Shown here: in pieces, positions 52,598-64,000 of the stretch
How positions within the stretch are numbered: position 1 is the stretch's first letter
Layout of the letters: each line of letters starts with the position of its first letter
NCBI RefSeq assembly: GCF_030263935.1
Contig: NZ_CP127162.1
Location: forward strand, 3,791,501-3,855,500
Length of the DNA: 64,000 nucleotides
Source: Paenibacillus polygoni
GTDB taxonomy: Bacteria; Bacillota; Bacilli; Paenibacillales; Paenibacillaceae
Direction: 5' to 3'
Made by a program: the position numbers and the translations under genes
Notes under the pieces: generated by a model
What the model was told of the DNA's origin: nothing
Databases searched by the model: none
The model's input: the letters and a program-made list of their open reading frames with translations, nothing else

Positions 52598-53841
52598 GCA
52601 TTCCCTCCTCCTAGAACTGAGGGCAGCTCTTGCAAATCAGACACCCTATACCCTTTTATTCCTCGAGTACGAAGCAATGAGATCCATTCGCTTTCTGACT
52701 TTGGTTCAGATTTGCTGATGATTTGAATATGACACGCTGTCATTCCCCTCGAACCTGCAAAACGGAGTGTTTCCATAATCTCTGAATTATGTTCGGCCGA
52801 AATGAGCACAAAAAATGCACCTTGCGGGAAGAAACGAATCGATTCCTGCACGCCCGAAAGTAAATTTCCAGTTCCACTGGAATCCAGATCGACTAGATGG
52901 TGCATCATTTTATAACGTTCATTTAAGCTGTCGGTCGGCTGAAAACAAGCAGGTTTCTCGCTAAGGGTACATAGCCCCATGCCCATCCGTTCTCGGCTGC
53001 CGTATTCGAGAAGTGAGGCTGCGGCTGAAATGGCAAGTTCATAATGTTCTGAATTTTTATAGCCGAGTGCTCGTGAATCTAAGACAATCATCGTTTTCGG
53101 CACAGATTCATGTTCAAATTCCTTCGATTTCCACTGCCCTGTTTTTGCTGTAGCATTCCAGTGAATCCGAGATAAACGGTCTCCATACACGTAATCACGA
53201 ACCCCATTAATTTGTGTTGTCTCTCGGCGAGATTTCATCATTGCTGTCTGCGGACCCGATAACTTGGAGTTTCGATCATACAGCTGCCAGTACGGGATAA
53301 AAATGGTTCTCGGCAGTACTCTGAATGAACCTTGGGCTTGAAATTTCCCTTTATGCTCAATCAGTCCGAAAATATCTTCACTCACACATTCTGTATCTGT
53401 AAAATCATATTTTCCCCGTTCAAGCGGCGGAGTTTGAAAAATAAGGGTACCGTTTCCCCGCATATTCGGAATCAGACTTTCTTCAAATGACCAAGATTCT
53501 CCATTATGACGTTTTAATACTTCTCTAATCACAACATATGGCAATGGAAGTATGCCGGGAATCTGTAAATCCAGCCGTACTTGAACTTGATCGCCTGCAT
53601 GAAGCAGATCTGCATGTTCGTTACCCGAAGTTAATTTGCGTACACCCTTCGTTCGGGCAGTTCCGTTAAACTTGCCGAGCACTAAATATATACTCAGTAA
53701 GCTGACCATACCAAAAAGCATGATCGATGTTTTGCCGCCTTGAAACAAAACGTAAAACAGACATGTAATCCATACTAGCAGCACCACCCATAGTCTGGAT
53801 TTCATAGATTGCAACGGTCTAAACCGCGCCGGTCTCAGCAT
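52594..53841 (-). CDS. DUF58 domain-containing protein (YeaD type)
   Basis: A 415-residue protein. Two N-terminal membrane segments (WVVLLVWITCLFYVLFQG, SIMLFGMVSLLSIYLVLG) precede a cytoplasmic part. The DUF58 signature is YGDRLSRIHWNATAKTGQWK, and the C-terminal part has a von Willebrand A-like fold (MIVLDSRALGYKNSEHYELA). Such proteins are the usual partners of MoxR ATPases. The ORF begins six bases after moxR and overlaps the transglutaminase gene, indicating one operon. Confidence 0.88.
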   Translation of the reverse strand: MLRPARFRPLQSMKSRLWVVLLVWITCLFYVLFQGGKTSIMLFGMVSLLSIYLVLGKFNGTARTKGVRKLTSGNEHADLLHAGDQVQVRLDLQIPGILPLPYVVIREVLKRHNGESWSFEESLIPNMRGNGTLIFQTPPLERGKYDFTDTECVSEDIFGLIEHKGKFQAQGSFRVLPRTIFIPYWQLYDRNSKLSGPQTAMMKSRRETTQINGVRDYVYGDRLSRIHWNATAKTGQWKSKEFEHESVPKTMIVLDSRALGYKNSEHYELAISAAASLLEYGSRERMGMGLCTLSEKPACFQPTDSLNERYKMMHHLVDLDSSGTGNLLSGVQESIRFFPQGAFFVLISAEHNSEIMETLRFAGSRGMTACHIQIISKSEPKSESEWISLLRTRGIKGYRVSDLQELPSVLGGGNA

Positions 53842-53847
53842 GTAATA

Positions 53848-54804
53848 TCAGCGCTCCATCGAGACAGGAACTTTTTCGTTTCGAAGCACCTGTGCAAGAA
53901 CGGTTTCCGGACTGACATGATCAAGCCTAGCTTCTGGTTTCAGTACGATCCGGTGCGAGATCACATAAGGAGCTAGAACCTTCACATCATCAGGAATGAC
54001 GTAATCTCTTTCATGCAAAAAGGCGTAGCTTTTCACTGCGTTCATAAAAGAGATTGCAGCGCGCGGGCTCGCACCAAGCAGTGCTGCCGGATGTTCCCTT
54101 GTTCTGCGGACAATCCCAAGTAAATAATCAGTAACTGCTTCATCCATGTATACACTGCGAATTTCATCTTGAATGGATGCGATTTCTTCCATTGTAGTAA
54201 CCGGAGCAAGATTGTCTGCCGGTTGTCCTAGCTGGTGTTGTTTTAATAGATACTTCTCCGTCTCTGCGTCCGGATAACCGAGGCTAAACTTCAGCATAAA
54301 CCGGTCCAGCTGTGCTTCTGGAAGTGTATAAGTTCCTTCAAAATCAATTGGGTTCTGGGTGGCACAAAGCATAAATGGTTTAGGAAGGTCATACGTATCC
54401 CCGTCTACGGTTACACTGCGTTCTTCCATCACTTCAAGCAAAGCTGACTGAGATTTGGTGGTCGCCCGGTTGATTTCATCTGCAAGAAGGATATTTGTCA
54501 TCACAGGACCAGGTCTAAAGTAAAAACGTTCATCGCGAGGATGAAATACGGAGACCCCTGTAATGTCACTTGGCAAGATATCAGGATTGCACTGAATTCG
54601 GCGGTACTCTCCCTTCATCGAACGAGCGAGCGCTTTAATCATCTGTGTTTTTCCCGTTCCAGGAACGTCCTCTATAAGCACATGCCCTCCGGCTAATAAA
54701 GCCGTCAGAAGCAACTTTATTTCAAATGTTTTGCCTAATATAGTAGATTCGAGATTCGATCTGACTCTGGATATAGTATGTACTGATTCCTTAGTCACAG
54801 GCAT
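53848..54804 (-). CDS. MoxR family AAA+ ATPase
   Basis: A 318-residue AAA+ ATPase with Walker A EDVPGTGKT (P-loop glycine/lysine near 49-53), Walker B ILLADEINRA, sensor 1 MLCATQNPIDFEGTY and a C-terminal lid domain with GASPRAAISFMNA. MoxR ATPases act as chaperone-like assembly factors for von Willebrand-type partners, here the DUF58 protein. First gene of the operon. The 287 bases upstream hold only a weak imperfect hairpin and the spoVAE terminator. Confidence 0.92.
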   Translation of the reverse strand: MPVTKESVHTISRVRSNLESTILGKTFEIKLLLTALLAGGHVLIEDVPGTGKTQMIKALARSMKGEYRRIQCNPDILPSDITGVSVFHPRDERFYFRPGPVMTNILLADEINRATTKSQSALLEVMEERSVTVDGDTYDLPKPFMLCATQNPIDFEGTYTLPEAQLDRFMLKFSLGYPDAETEKYLLKQHQLGQPADNLAPVTTMEEIASIQDEIRSVYMDEAVTDYLLGIVRRTREHPAALLGASPRAAISFMNAVKSYAFLHERDYVIPDDVKVLAPYVISHRIVLKPEARLDHVSPETVLAQVLRNEKVPVSMER

Positions 54805-55030
54805 TTATTGTATTACCTCCTAATAGGCAGTAGTTTTTCCTTATATTGTACATGAAATTAGTGCGGAAAGCACAATTTTATAACTAGGATTAAATGATAA
54901 AAGAATGAATCCTTATTGACCATTTCATACAAAAATAGGGAAGTGTGGATAGTGTAACTTACATCGGGCAGTGCAAGCAAGCTAGAACTCTATTAACTGA
55001 AAGAAAGATAGAGTCTCCACACCATGTATA

Positions 55031-55069
55031 CAAAAAAAGAAACCTCATGATTATTCTCACAAGATTTCT
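55031..55069 (-). terminator. Terminator of the spoVA operon
   Basis: On the minus strand AGAAATCTTGTG pairs over 12 positions (with G-U pairs) with CATGAGGTTTCT, followed by seven T, about 23 bases after the spoVAE stop. Confidence 0.75.
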
Positions 55070-55091
55070 TATTATTCATTTTGTATGCAAA

Positions 55092-55442
55092 TTACCCTTT
55101 CGGTCTGACAAACAAAGCGGCGAGGAATGAAAAGATAATCGCTGACGAAATACCGGCGCTTGTTACGTTGAATATCCCTGTGATTACACCTAGCCAGCCG
55201 TCTTTCTCAAGTTCAATCAGGGCGCCATGAACAAGGGAGTTCCCAAAACTCGTGATGGGCACAGATGCGCCTGCGCCCGCAAATTTTACAAGCGGATCAT
55301 ATATACCAAAAGCATCAGCGACTGCGCCAGCAACAACCAGTGTACTCATCGTATGTGCTGGAGTTAGTTTAAGTACGTCAAACATCAATTGACCGATGAC
55401 ACAGATCGCTCCGCCTACCAAAAAAGCCCATAGAAACTGCAT
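55092..55442 (-). CDS. spoVAE: Stage V sporulation protein AE (SpoVAE/AEb)
   Basis: A 116-residue membrane protein of the SpoVA channel that moves dipicolinic acid into the developing spore and out at germination. Sequence MQFLWAFLVGGAICVIGQL, with GAGASVPITSFGNSLVHGA, related to SpoVAC. The ATG at 55442 is two bases from the spoVAD stop, with GAGGAGG upstream; the longer frame overlaps spoVAD. Last gene of spoVAC-AD-AE. Confidence 0.95.
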   Translation of the reverse strand: MQFLWAFLVGGAICVIGQLMFDVLKLTPAHTMSTLVVAGAVADAFGIYDPLVKFAGAGASVPITSFGNSLVHGALIELEKDGWLGVITGIFNVTSAGISSAIIFSFLAALFVRPKG

Positions 55443-55443
55443 T

Positions 55444-56466
55444 TTATTTAGCCTCCTCTTTCTCAATGGCCACTGCATGTGCAATACAAGGAATCGTCTC
55501 ACCTTGTTGGTATGATAAAGGGGATAAGAGGGCACCCGTCGCTACGACCAATACTTTGTTTAGCTCCCCTTGCTCCATTCTCTTCAGGATATGTCCATAC
55601 GTTACTACCGCCGAACATCCACATCCGCTGCCTCCGGCAAAGACATACGATTGTTTCTTCAGGTCGTAGATCATTAGTCCGCAATCATTAAAGACCGTTT
55701 GCTCCATTTTAATTCCTTCTTTTTTGAGCAAATCCTTAGCAATGGGATGTCCCACTGATGCGAGGTCACCGGTAACCACAAGATCATAGTAGCCGGGTTC
55801 AAGTCCTGTATCGCGAAAATGAGCAATGATCGTATCTGCAGCTGCAGGGGCCATAGCAGCACCCATATTAAATGGGTCCCTGATTCCAAGGTCCATAACT
55901 CGTCCGATTGTCGCCCGTGTGACAGTGGGTCCTTTGCCAGTACTACTGACTACGGCACATCCAGAGCCGGTCACCGTATTTTGCGCAGTTGGCGGTTTTT
56001 GAGAACCATACTCGGTAGGAAAACGAAACTGTTTTTCTACGGTGCAGTTATGACTCGATGTACCGGCTAGGACTTTGTCTCCCCCTCCAGAATCTACAAT
56101 AAGCGCTGCAAGAGCTAAACTCTCCATCGATGTAGAACATGCCCCGAATAATCCTAAGTATGGAACCCCTAGCTGCCTTGCTGAAAAGGAGCTGCTGATA
56201 ATCTGGTTCATTAAATCGCCGCCAACAAAAAACTGCAAATCACTTTTCGATATGCCGGCATTTGCAATCGCCATTTGTGCTGCTTGTTCAAAAAGCCTTC
56301 TTTCGGCTTTCTCCCATGTCTTCTCACCAAGTTCCAAATTATCGTAAACATAATCGAAATAGTCTTTTAAAGGACCTTCGCCTTCTTCTGGACCTACCAC
56401 ACTAGAGGCTCCAATAATTTTTGGTTTGTTCTCAAATTCCCAGCTCTGCTTTCCAACTCGCTTCAT
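55444..56466 (-). CDS. spoVAD: Stage V sporulation protein AD (SpoVAD)
   Basis: Thiolase-fold protein on the outside of the spore inner membrane that binds dipicolinic acid; about 340 residues. Segments GLFGACSTSMESLALAALIV, GTSSHNCTVEKQFRFPTEYG and GGSGCGCSAVVTYGHIL are typical of the family. The start at 56466 (MKRVGKQSWEFENKP) is chosen because it overlaps the spoVAC stop (ATGA) and has GGGGGG upstream; the frame extends nine codons further. Confidence 0.96.
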   Translation of the reverse strand: MKRVGKQSWEFENKPKIIGASSVVGPEEGEGPLKDYFDYVYDNLELGEKTWEKAERRLFEQAAQMAIANAGISKSDLQFFVGGDLMNQIISSSFSARQLGVPYLGLFGACSTSMESLALAALIVDSGGGDKVLAGTSSHNCTVEKQFRFPTEYGSQKPPTAQNTVTGSGCAVVSSTGKGPTVTRATIGRVMDLGIRDPFNMGAAMAPAAADTIIAHFRDTGLEPGYYDLVVTGDLASVGHPIAKDLLKKEGIKMEQTVFNDCGLMIYDLKKQSYVFAGGSGCGCSAVVTYGHILKRMEQGELNKVLVVATGALLSPLSYQQGETIPCIAHAVAIEKEEAK

Positions 56467-56987
56467 AGATGGTACCCCCCAAACCCGAGACAAGCGTAAA
56501 TAACTCCGATAATAAAGGCAGCGACCACACCGAAAACGATAACCGATCCGGCCAGCTTAAACATGTTTGCACCTACGCCTAAAACAAGCCCCTCCGACCG
56601 ATGTTCAAGTGCAGCAGAACACATGGAATTGGCAAAACCGGTAACTGGTACAGCAGAACCTGCACCCGCAAATTGCGCCAGTTTATCATATACTCCAAAA
56701 CAAGTCAGAATGACAGAAGTCAAAATAAGAACTGCCACCGTAGGACTAGCAGCATCCTTCTGTGTCATGTCAAATCCAGTCATAAAAGCTTGCTGGATAC
56801 ATTGTCCAATCAGGCAAATGGTACCTCCAACAAGAAAAGCGCGAATACAGTTTTTCAAAACAGGCCTTGAAGGCTCGTGTTTTGATGCAATCTTTTTGTA
56901 TTCCTTCGTATCAATTGATAGCGAAGAAGATTTCGCGCTTGTTTCCGGAGATTTCTTTTGATCCGAAATAGCTGACACCCCCCTCAT
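56463..56987 (-). CDS. spoVAC: Stage V sporulation protein AC (SpoVAC)
   Basis: Membrane protein of the spore DPA channel, 174 residues. An N-terminal polar region of about 45 residues precedes four or so membrane segments, with FLVGGTICLIGQCIQQAF and GAGSAVPVTGFANSMCSAAL. The operon has only AC, AD and AE, without the AA and AB genes present in B. subtilis. The start at 56987 has a weak ribosome-binding site (TTAGGG) and is not certain. A sigma-G-like promoter lies about 45 bases upstream. Confidence 0.93.
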   Translation of the reverse strand: MRGVSAISDQKKSPETSAKSSSLSIDTKEYKKIASKHEPSRPVLKNCIRAFLVGGTICLIGQCIQQAFMTGFDMTQKDAASPTVAVLILTSVILTCFGVYDKLAQFAGAGSAVPVTGFANSMCSAALEHRSEGLVLGVGANMFKLAGSVIVFGVVAAFIIGVIYACLGFGGYHL

Positions 56988-57034
56988 AACCCTAAGTGAT
57001 TTCTCTTACACTTTCGTCGTGCCTGAGATATGTT

Positions 57035-57064
57035 CATTATGGGTTACACTCACCAATCTTATGT
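57035..57064 (-). promoter_or_regulatory. Sigma-G-like promoter of the spoVA operon
   Basis: On the minus strand ACATA (57064-57060), 18 bases, CATAATG (57041-57035). Against the sigma-G pattern (GnATR, 18, CATnnTA) it has one mismatch in each element. In B. subtilis spoVA is sigma-G dependent, which makes it reasonable but unproven. Confidence 0.45.
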
Positions 57065-57148
57065 TTGGTAAATCATCCTTTTGGATGGATAATAAAGGGG
57101 GATGTGTTCATCTATTGTTATAATGCCGCTCTTCCGTGAATTAATGTT

Positions 57149-57229
57149 TCATTTATAGAAAAGAACAAAAATAGTTAAAATAATTAAAACGCCGAGCATA
57201 ATTAATCCTTTTCTTACGTGAGGATCCAT
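57149..57229 (-). CDS. Very small putative membrane protein, 26 residues
   Basis: Short gene found by reading the minus strand. AGGGAGCGG stands about ten bases before the ATG at 57229, and the frame ends in TGA at 57149. The product begins MDPHVRKGLIMLGVLIILTI and ends FVLFYK: a basic N-terminus, one hydrophobic helix and a short tail, typical of single-pass small membrane proteins. Function unknown. It lies between the spoVA promoter and the divergent M42 gene, and by position could be sporulation-related, but nothing in the sequence proves it. Confidence 0.45.
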   Translation of the reverse strand: MDPHVRKGLIMLGVLIILTIFVLFYK

Positions 57230-57461
57230 ATCTCGTCCGCTCCCTTCATCAATTTGGCAGTTTTTCAAGGAAATTTTGCATTCCTGATTAGTCTATGCAC
57301 TAGGCAGTTGTCTTGTGAGCAACTCCTATTCTAAGTTATGTATTATCGTCCTAAGGACCCAGGAGAGGGAGAGATTACAACATAGACAATCAGGATTTCC
57401 AAGTTCATAATAGAGGAATTGAACATTGGTACATAAATAATAGATGACAGGAGAGATGACG
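57230..57461. other. Intergenic region before the M42 peptidase gene
   Basis: About 230 bases without a convincing gene. It has a short palindrome GTCCTAAGGAC and a hairpin AGTTG/CAACT. I see no promoter I would name. Confidence 0.4.
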
Positions 57462-58535
57462 ATGGAACAGAAAACAAAAGAGCTGTTTAAAACGTTAACC
57501 GAGTTCCCTTCCGCACCTGGTTTTGAAAGAGAACTTCGTGCCTATGCAAAAAGTTTGATGTCCGAGTATACTAATGAGTTCGTTCAGGACCGTCTTGGCA
57601 GCTTATTTGGTGTATTACGCGGGAATGAAGAAGGACCGATAGTTATGGTCGCTGGACATTTTGATGAAGTAGGTTTTATGACTTCGGGTATTACGGAGAC
57701 AGGTATGGTTACTTTCCGTCCAATCGGCGGATGGTGGAGCCAAGCTGTATTATCACAAAGGCTGCAGATCATTACACCGGATGGCCCGATTACAGGTGTT
57801 GTCGGTTCCACTCCGACTCATTTGTTGTCTGAGGCGCAGCGCAGCAAGCCTGTTGAGCTGAGTACCATGTATTTAGATATCGGCGCAGATAACCGTGCGG
57901 AAGCAGAATCCTGGGGAATTAAACCGGGTATGCAGATTGTGCCCATTTGTGAGTTCACTCCTCTTAAAAACGAGAAAAAAATCATGGCCAAAGCGTGGGA
58001 TAATCGTTACGGAGTCGGCTTATCCATCGAACTGCTAGAAGCCTTGCATAAAGAAAAGCTTCCCAACATTTTGTATTCTGGTGCAACGGTTCAGGAAGAA
58101 CTGGGTCTGCGCGGAGCACGCACGGCAGCTAATCTTATTCAGCCGGATATCTTCTTTGCGCTCGATTGCAGTGCAGCAAATGATATGACAGGAGATAAGA
58201 GTCAGTTTGGTCACATCGGCAAAGGTGCGCTTCTACGGATTCTCGATCCAGGTATGCTTACCCATCGCGGTATGGTTGAGTACGTGCAAGATACTGCCGA
58301 AACGAATAAAATTAAATACCAATATTTTATTTCTCCAGGCGGTACCGATGCAGGGCAAGTTCATTTGAGCGGCATTGGTGTTCCATCTACGGTCATTGGA
58401 ATCTGTGCGAGATATATTCATACCTCCTCTTCGATTATTCACACCGATGATTATGATGCAGCCAAAGAGCTGATTATCAAGCTCGTTCGTGGTCTTGATC
58501 GTACGACGTTGAATACCATAATTGAGAATTCCTAA
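57462..58535 (+). CDS. M42 family metalloaminopeptidase
   Basis: A 357-residue cytoplasmic aminopeptidase of the glutamyl-aminopeptidase/tetrahedral aminopeptidase group. Di-metal ligands and catalytic residues are visible in [12 protein letters not shown] (His), [11 protein letters not shown] (Asp), [11 protein letters not shown] (catalytic Glu pair), [10 protein letters not shown] (Asp) and [10 protein letters not shown] (His). The ATG at 57462 follows AGGAG at eight bases; the frame starts six codons earlier. Single plus-strand gene, convergent with the YdjM-type gene, with a shared terminator. Peptide specificity cannot be read. Confidence 0.92.
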   Translation: MEQKTKELFKTLTEFPSAPGFERELRAYAKSLMSEYTNEFVQDRLGSLFGVLRGNEEGPIVMVAGHFDEVGFMTSGITETGMVTFRPIGGWWSQAVLSQRLQIITPDGPITGVVGSTPTHLLSEAQRSKPVELSTMYLDIGADNRAEAESWGIKPGMQIVPICEFTPLKNEKKIMAKAWDNRYGVGLSIELLEALHKEKLPNILYSGATVQEELGLRGARTAANLIQPDIFFALDCSAANDMTGDKSQFGHIGKGALLRILDPGMLTHRGMVEYVQDTAETNKIKYQYFISPGGTDAGQVHLSGIGVPSTVIGICARYIHTSSSIIHTDDYDAAKELIIKLVRGLDRTTLNTIIENS

Positions 58536-58551
58536 TCTGTTTGTATAAAAC

Positions 58552-58600
58552 AAAAAAAGGTGTCCTATTAAGCACAAAGCTTAAAAAGGCACCTTTTTTA
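58552..58600. terminator. Bidirectional terminator between the M42 gene and the YdjM-type gene
   Basis: AAAAAAAGGTG...CACCTTTTTT forms the outer stem, with A and T runs, 17 bases after the plus-strand stop and 30 bases after the minus-strand stop. Confidence 0.85.
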
Positions 58601-58629
58601 TGGATAAAATTCTTACGAGAGAAAGATAC

Positions 58630-59340
58630 TTATAGAAATAAGGGGGAAAAGGACAGCCAGGCAATAATAAATGTAACCCCGATAAAAAAGATTTCTACCC
58701 AAGCCCCTTGCTTCGATCCCGTACTCATCAGTTTAAATTTAATCTTCCACTTGAACGGCGGAAGCGGGCGAATTCCCCGGTTTGTTAAACTATCAGCCAA
58801 CAAATGAAGGGTGTACGACAATCCTCCGGCAATCCATACGGCATCTCCATAGGACTTGGTGGTCCCGTATAGTAAAAATGTCCAGACTGCAATTGCATAC
58901 AAGGTATGGGTTAGTCCTCTATGAGGAACAAGGGTGGCCAAAATCAAAAGACTGCCAACAAGCAAATTCCACGGATGGAATGAGTGACCATACACAATGA
59001 GCCCAAGTCCAATAAAGAACATAATCCACTGCCTCAGCGACCTGGAAGGCATAAAAGAAACCGTGGCAATCAGCGCAGCAAGGATCCAGTTCCAGGGTGA
59101 ACGAGCCATCCCATAAATACCAACAGCTAACGCCAAAATAATTAGCGCAATCTGAACAATTCTAAGCAGCCAATTGGGAATTACACGTGTCACAAGCAGC
59201 GAGTTCGGTTCATCTATATCCGGCAATATGGAGCTTACGAGAGCAACAGCCACTGCAGGAACCGTGATTGGTATACCGCCCAGCTCTAAGAGGGATAAAG
59301 ATATCCCTGTTCCAACGATAATATGGGTTCTACCCATCAT
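58630..59340 (-). CDS. Membrane-bound metal-dependent hydrolase, YdjM/DUF457 type
   Basis: A 236-residue membrane protein with about six hydrophobic segments. Conserved polar residues in GRTHIIVG, SILPDIDEPNS, PHRGLTHTLY and YTLHLLADSLTNRGIRPLPP form the presumed metal site (His/Asp). Members are named LexA-regulated or metal-dependent hydrolases; the reaction is not known. Single gene, start at 59340 with AAGGGAAG at a long distance; an ATG one codon later is equally possible. Confidence 0.85.
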   Translation of the reverse strand: MMGRTHIIVGTGISLSLLELGGIPITVPAVAVALVSSILPDIDEPNSLLVTRVIPNWLLRIVQIALIILALAVGIYGMARSPWNWILAALIATVSFMPSRSLRQWIMFFIGLGLIVYGHSFHPWNLLVGSLLILATLVPHRGLTHTLYAIAVWTFLLYGTTKSYGDAVWIAGGLSYTLHLLADSLTNRGIRPLPPFKWKIKFKLMSTGSKQGAWVEIFFIGVTFIIAWLSFSPLFL

Positions 59341-59548
59341 GGCAATAATACTTCCCTTCTGTAATATGTATAAGTCTGAGGTGTCCGGCGCTTAGAAAGC
59401 TAACATTCCATCTGAAATATCTTGACCATTATAGCACGTATGTTCGTATAGGTATACCCAAATTTAACCGACAAATACAAATGCAAACCAAAGTTGTAGG
59501 GAGTCACTCTTTTTCCCTCTCATTTCATTTACAACTCTCAAATACAAC

Positions 59549-59579
59549 AAAGAAGAGAGCATGAATGCCCTCTTCTTTG
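59549..59579 (-). terminator. Terminator of the xylanase gene
   Basis: AAAGAAGAGGGCAT-TC-ATGCTCTCTTCTTT has one mismatch in the stem and is followed by GTTGTATTTG, a weak T run. It lies 45 bases after the stop codon. Confidence 0.65.
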
Positions 59580-59623
59580 AGATTAATCTTTATATTTATT
59601 TATGATAACTCACTAATAGTTAT

Positions 59624-62380
<2,757 letters not shown>

Positions 62381-62441
62381 TACTTTCATCTCCTTTTTAT
62401 GTAGAAATAGAATGAGTCATTTTCCTCCTTTCTACGCCAAT

Positions 62442-62455
62442 TGTATGCGCTATCA
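62442..62455. promoter_or_regulatory. Candidate cre site for CcpA upstream of the xylanase
   Basis: TGTATGCGCTATCA matches the cre pattern TGWNANCGNTNWCA at all but one fixed position, about 60 bases before the start codon. It suggests carbon catabolite repression, as is usual for xylanase genes. Confidence 0.5.
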
Positions 62456-62586
62456 TTTTGTGTCGGTTGTATTTTATCAGTTTTATTTGTGATTTTATAG
62501 GAGAGTAATGCACGATCTATTATAAAATAATACTAATATGATGAGCACCGTACATTTTACATCTTACATTCAGCGTTTCAATCTAT

Positions 62587-62622
62587 AAAAAAGAGCAAAC
62601 CTTCCATAGTAGAAGATTTGCT
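62587..62622 (-). terminator. Terminator of the response regulator gene
   Basis: On the minus strand AGCAAATCTTC...GAAGGTTTGCT, with one mismatch, is followed by CTTTTTT, about 35 bases after the stop. Confidence 0.8.
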
Positions 62623-62655
62623 AGATAGAGGCGTATATAAAATCAATTTAACTAC

Positions 62656-64000
62656 TTATTTGATTAGTTCAGTAGGGTTCATACCTGTCACTTTCTTAAA
62701 TAGAGTACTAAAATAAGGGATATTTTTATATCCGACCTGCTCTGCCACTTCATAGACCAGCATATTCCGTTCCAACAGCAACTCGCGTGCCTTTTCAATT
62801 CTTACCCGTGTTACATAGTTATTAAAGGTTTCACCGGTCAGATTTTTAAAAATAATAGACAAGTGGTTCCGTGAAATATACACTTTTTCGGAAAGTTCCG
62901 CCAAAGTGAGATCTTCGGCATAATGTTCATGGATGTAACTGGTCATATAATCAACAACCTGACGATGTTTACTGCTTCCTTTCCACATTCTGCTAGAGCA
63001 AATCGTGGTTATTTTCCCCTTCAACCATCGTTCCAATTGCTCTGGCACGACTAGACTCCCGATCTCCTCAGCTACCTGTTCATCTGTAAATAGTTCATCC
63101 AGCAACATACCTGACTCATATAAGGAATAAGTTATAATGCCCCAAAGTTCCCCCGCAAGCATCTGAACATTTGCAGAGGTTGTTCCTTTTTGATTCTTCA
63201 TTAGAGTCATATATTCATCTACTAAATGATGCGCTTCTGCCTCTTGTGATAACTTCATTGCAGTGGCCAGCTTATACGAAAGTTTGACCGGAAAAAGAGC
63301 GATTTTTTCTTGTTCCCATTGATAATCTTCCCGGTAAAAATAAACTTCACTAGCTGTAATGGACCTTCCCGCGCTTCGATCAATGGCCCGGAAAGCCTCT
63401 TCTGTTGATTCCGAAATCTCCGTCCATACGTCCCTCAGTCCCCCTATGCCTATTCGTACGATCAGTTTCAGGTAACTGCCGATACTATTCGCCAGCTTGA
63501 TTCCAAGCTCTTTAAGTCTATTTTCCAGCATCTCTCTGCTATCTTCTTCTGGATGAAGAATTAGAATTGCTCTCGTACTATGAAGCTCAGTGTATTCCAT
63601 ATCAGGGAACAACTTACGTGTAACTTCACAAGCAATGTTACTGACTGCAAAACGGAATAAATTCCAATCCGCTACGGATAAATTGCCTGCCCGCTCATCA
63701 CGGAGGAAATCGATACCCACGGTCACGTGCCTGCGCGAAAGCCAATAATGATAAGGTTGTGGAAGATAGGCAATGTTCCTGTATGCCTGGTTCAAAGTAC
63801 CGATTGCTGCGGAACGAATCCATTCCTTCTCAATGAAAGGCTCGTACAGCGACAATTTAAACTCAAGCTCTCCCTGTCTTTTGCGTTCTCCTTCTTCTTC
63901 TTCCAGTTCCTTTATAACCTTGCCTAATATCTTGGTGAGCGTGGGTATACTGATCGGTTTGGAGACATAATCACTAACCTGTAATTTAAGTGCTTGTCTT
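62656..64000 (-). CDS. AraC-type response regulator (YesN-like), 5' end outside the window
   Basis: The frame is open to the right edge: the visible part begins QALKLQVSDYVSKPISIPT, the end of a receiver domain with the conserved Lys-Pro, then a charged coiled-coil linker (KELEEEEGERKR). A central region of about 270 residues of the YesN type follows, then a C-terminal AraC HTH pair (LAELSEKVYISRNHLSIIFK, then VYEVAEQVGYKNIPYFSTLF). Such regulators pair with a membrane histidine kinase and often control sugar uptake and polysaccharide use. It is directly upstream of the xylanase on the same strand, so it may control it; that link is inferred. About 448 codons are visible. Confidence 0.9.
   Translation of the reverse strand, partial: RQALKLQVSDYVSKPISIPTLTKILGKVIKELEEEEGERKRQGELEFKLSLYEPFIEKEWIRSAAIGTLNQAYRNIAYLPQPYHYWLSRRHVTVGIDFLRDERAGNLSVADWNLFRFAVSNIACEVTRKLFPDMEYTELHSTRAILILHPEEDSREMLENRLKELGIKLANSIGSYLKLIVRIGIGGLRDVWTEISESTEEAFRAIDRSAGRSITASEVYFYREDYQWEQEKIALFPVKLSYKLATAMKLSQEAEAHHLVDEYMTLMKNQKGTTSANVQMLAGELWGIITYSLYESGMLLDELFTDEQVAEEIGSLVVPEQLERWLKGKITTICSSRMWKGSSKHRQVVDYMTSYIHEHYAEDLTLAELSEKVYISRNHLSIIFKNLTGETFNNYVTRVRIEKARELLLERNMLVYEVAEQVGYKNIPYFSTLFKKVTGMNPTELIK

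Overview
The window looks like chromosomal core DNA of a spore-forming Bacillales member, most likely Paenibacillus or a close relative. The evidence is the gene content (gpr, spoIIP, a short spoVAC-AD-AE operon, comEA-EB-EC with a divergent comER, and the yqeG-yqeH-aroE-yqeI-nadD-yqeK-rsfS string), strong Shine-Dalgarno sequences, frequent GTG/TTG starts, a perfect CIRCE element, and a secreted xylanase anchored by S-layer homology repeats. The species is inference. No rRNA, tRNA, insertion sequence, prophage or CRISPR array was seen.

Layout. Nearly everything is on the minus strand. 1-5.7 kb: addA (3' end outside the window) and addB, the recombination helicase-nuclease. 6-9 kb: an RlmI-type rRNA methyltransferase, a plus-strand Na/Pi cotransporter and a NUDIX hydrolase. 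9.1-19.3 kb: the heat-shock region hrcA-grpE-dnaK-dnaJ under CIRCE, followed by prmA, an M50 protease, rsmE and mtaB, with two small unknown genes between dnaJ and prmA. 19.3-28.5 kb: a 53-codon membrane-protein gene, a GNAT acetyltransferase, hemW, lepA, a yqxA-like gene, spoIIP, gpr, plus-strand rpsT, and holA. 28.7-30.7 kb: an ECF sigma factor and its anti-sigma factor. 31.3-33.4 kb: a WYL regulator divergent from a short-chain dehydrogenase. 33.5-41.5 kb: comEC, comEB, comEA, comER and leuS with a T-box leader. 41.5-50.3 kb: an M3 oligopeptidase and the yqe ribosome-assembly/NAD cluster, interrupted by about 700 bp of repeats. 50.4-57.2 kb: a transglutaminase/DUF58/MoxR operon and spoVAC-AD-AE. 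57.4-64 kb: an M42 aminopeptidase, a YdjM-type membrane protein, a cell-surface GH30 xylanase, and an AraC-type response regulator cut by the window edge.

The genes serve DNA repair and uptake (addAB, comE), protein folding (hrcA operon), ribosome assembly and modification (rsfS, yqeH, yqeI, lepA, prmA, rsmE, rlmI, mtaB), and spore formation and germination (spoIIP, gpr, spoVA). I found no obviously new multi-gene system. The least explained items are two unrelated intergenic arrays of hairpin-forming tandem repeats (21.55-21.82 kb and 44.50-44.82 kb), a roughly 215 bp imperfect palindrome next to the second array, a carbohydrate-binding module that appears inserted inside the xylanase catalytic barrel, and two very small membrane-protein genes.

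Several genes (addB, the rlmI-like gene, grpE, comEC, the xylanase) appear to start at TTG. In all but addB, the Shine-Dalgarno sequence lies inside the longest reading frame, so those starts were set downstream of it.
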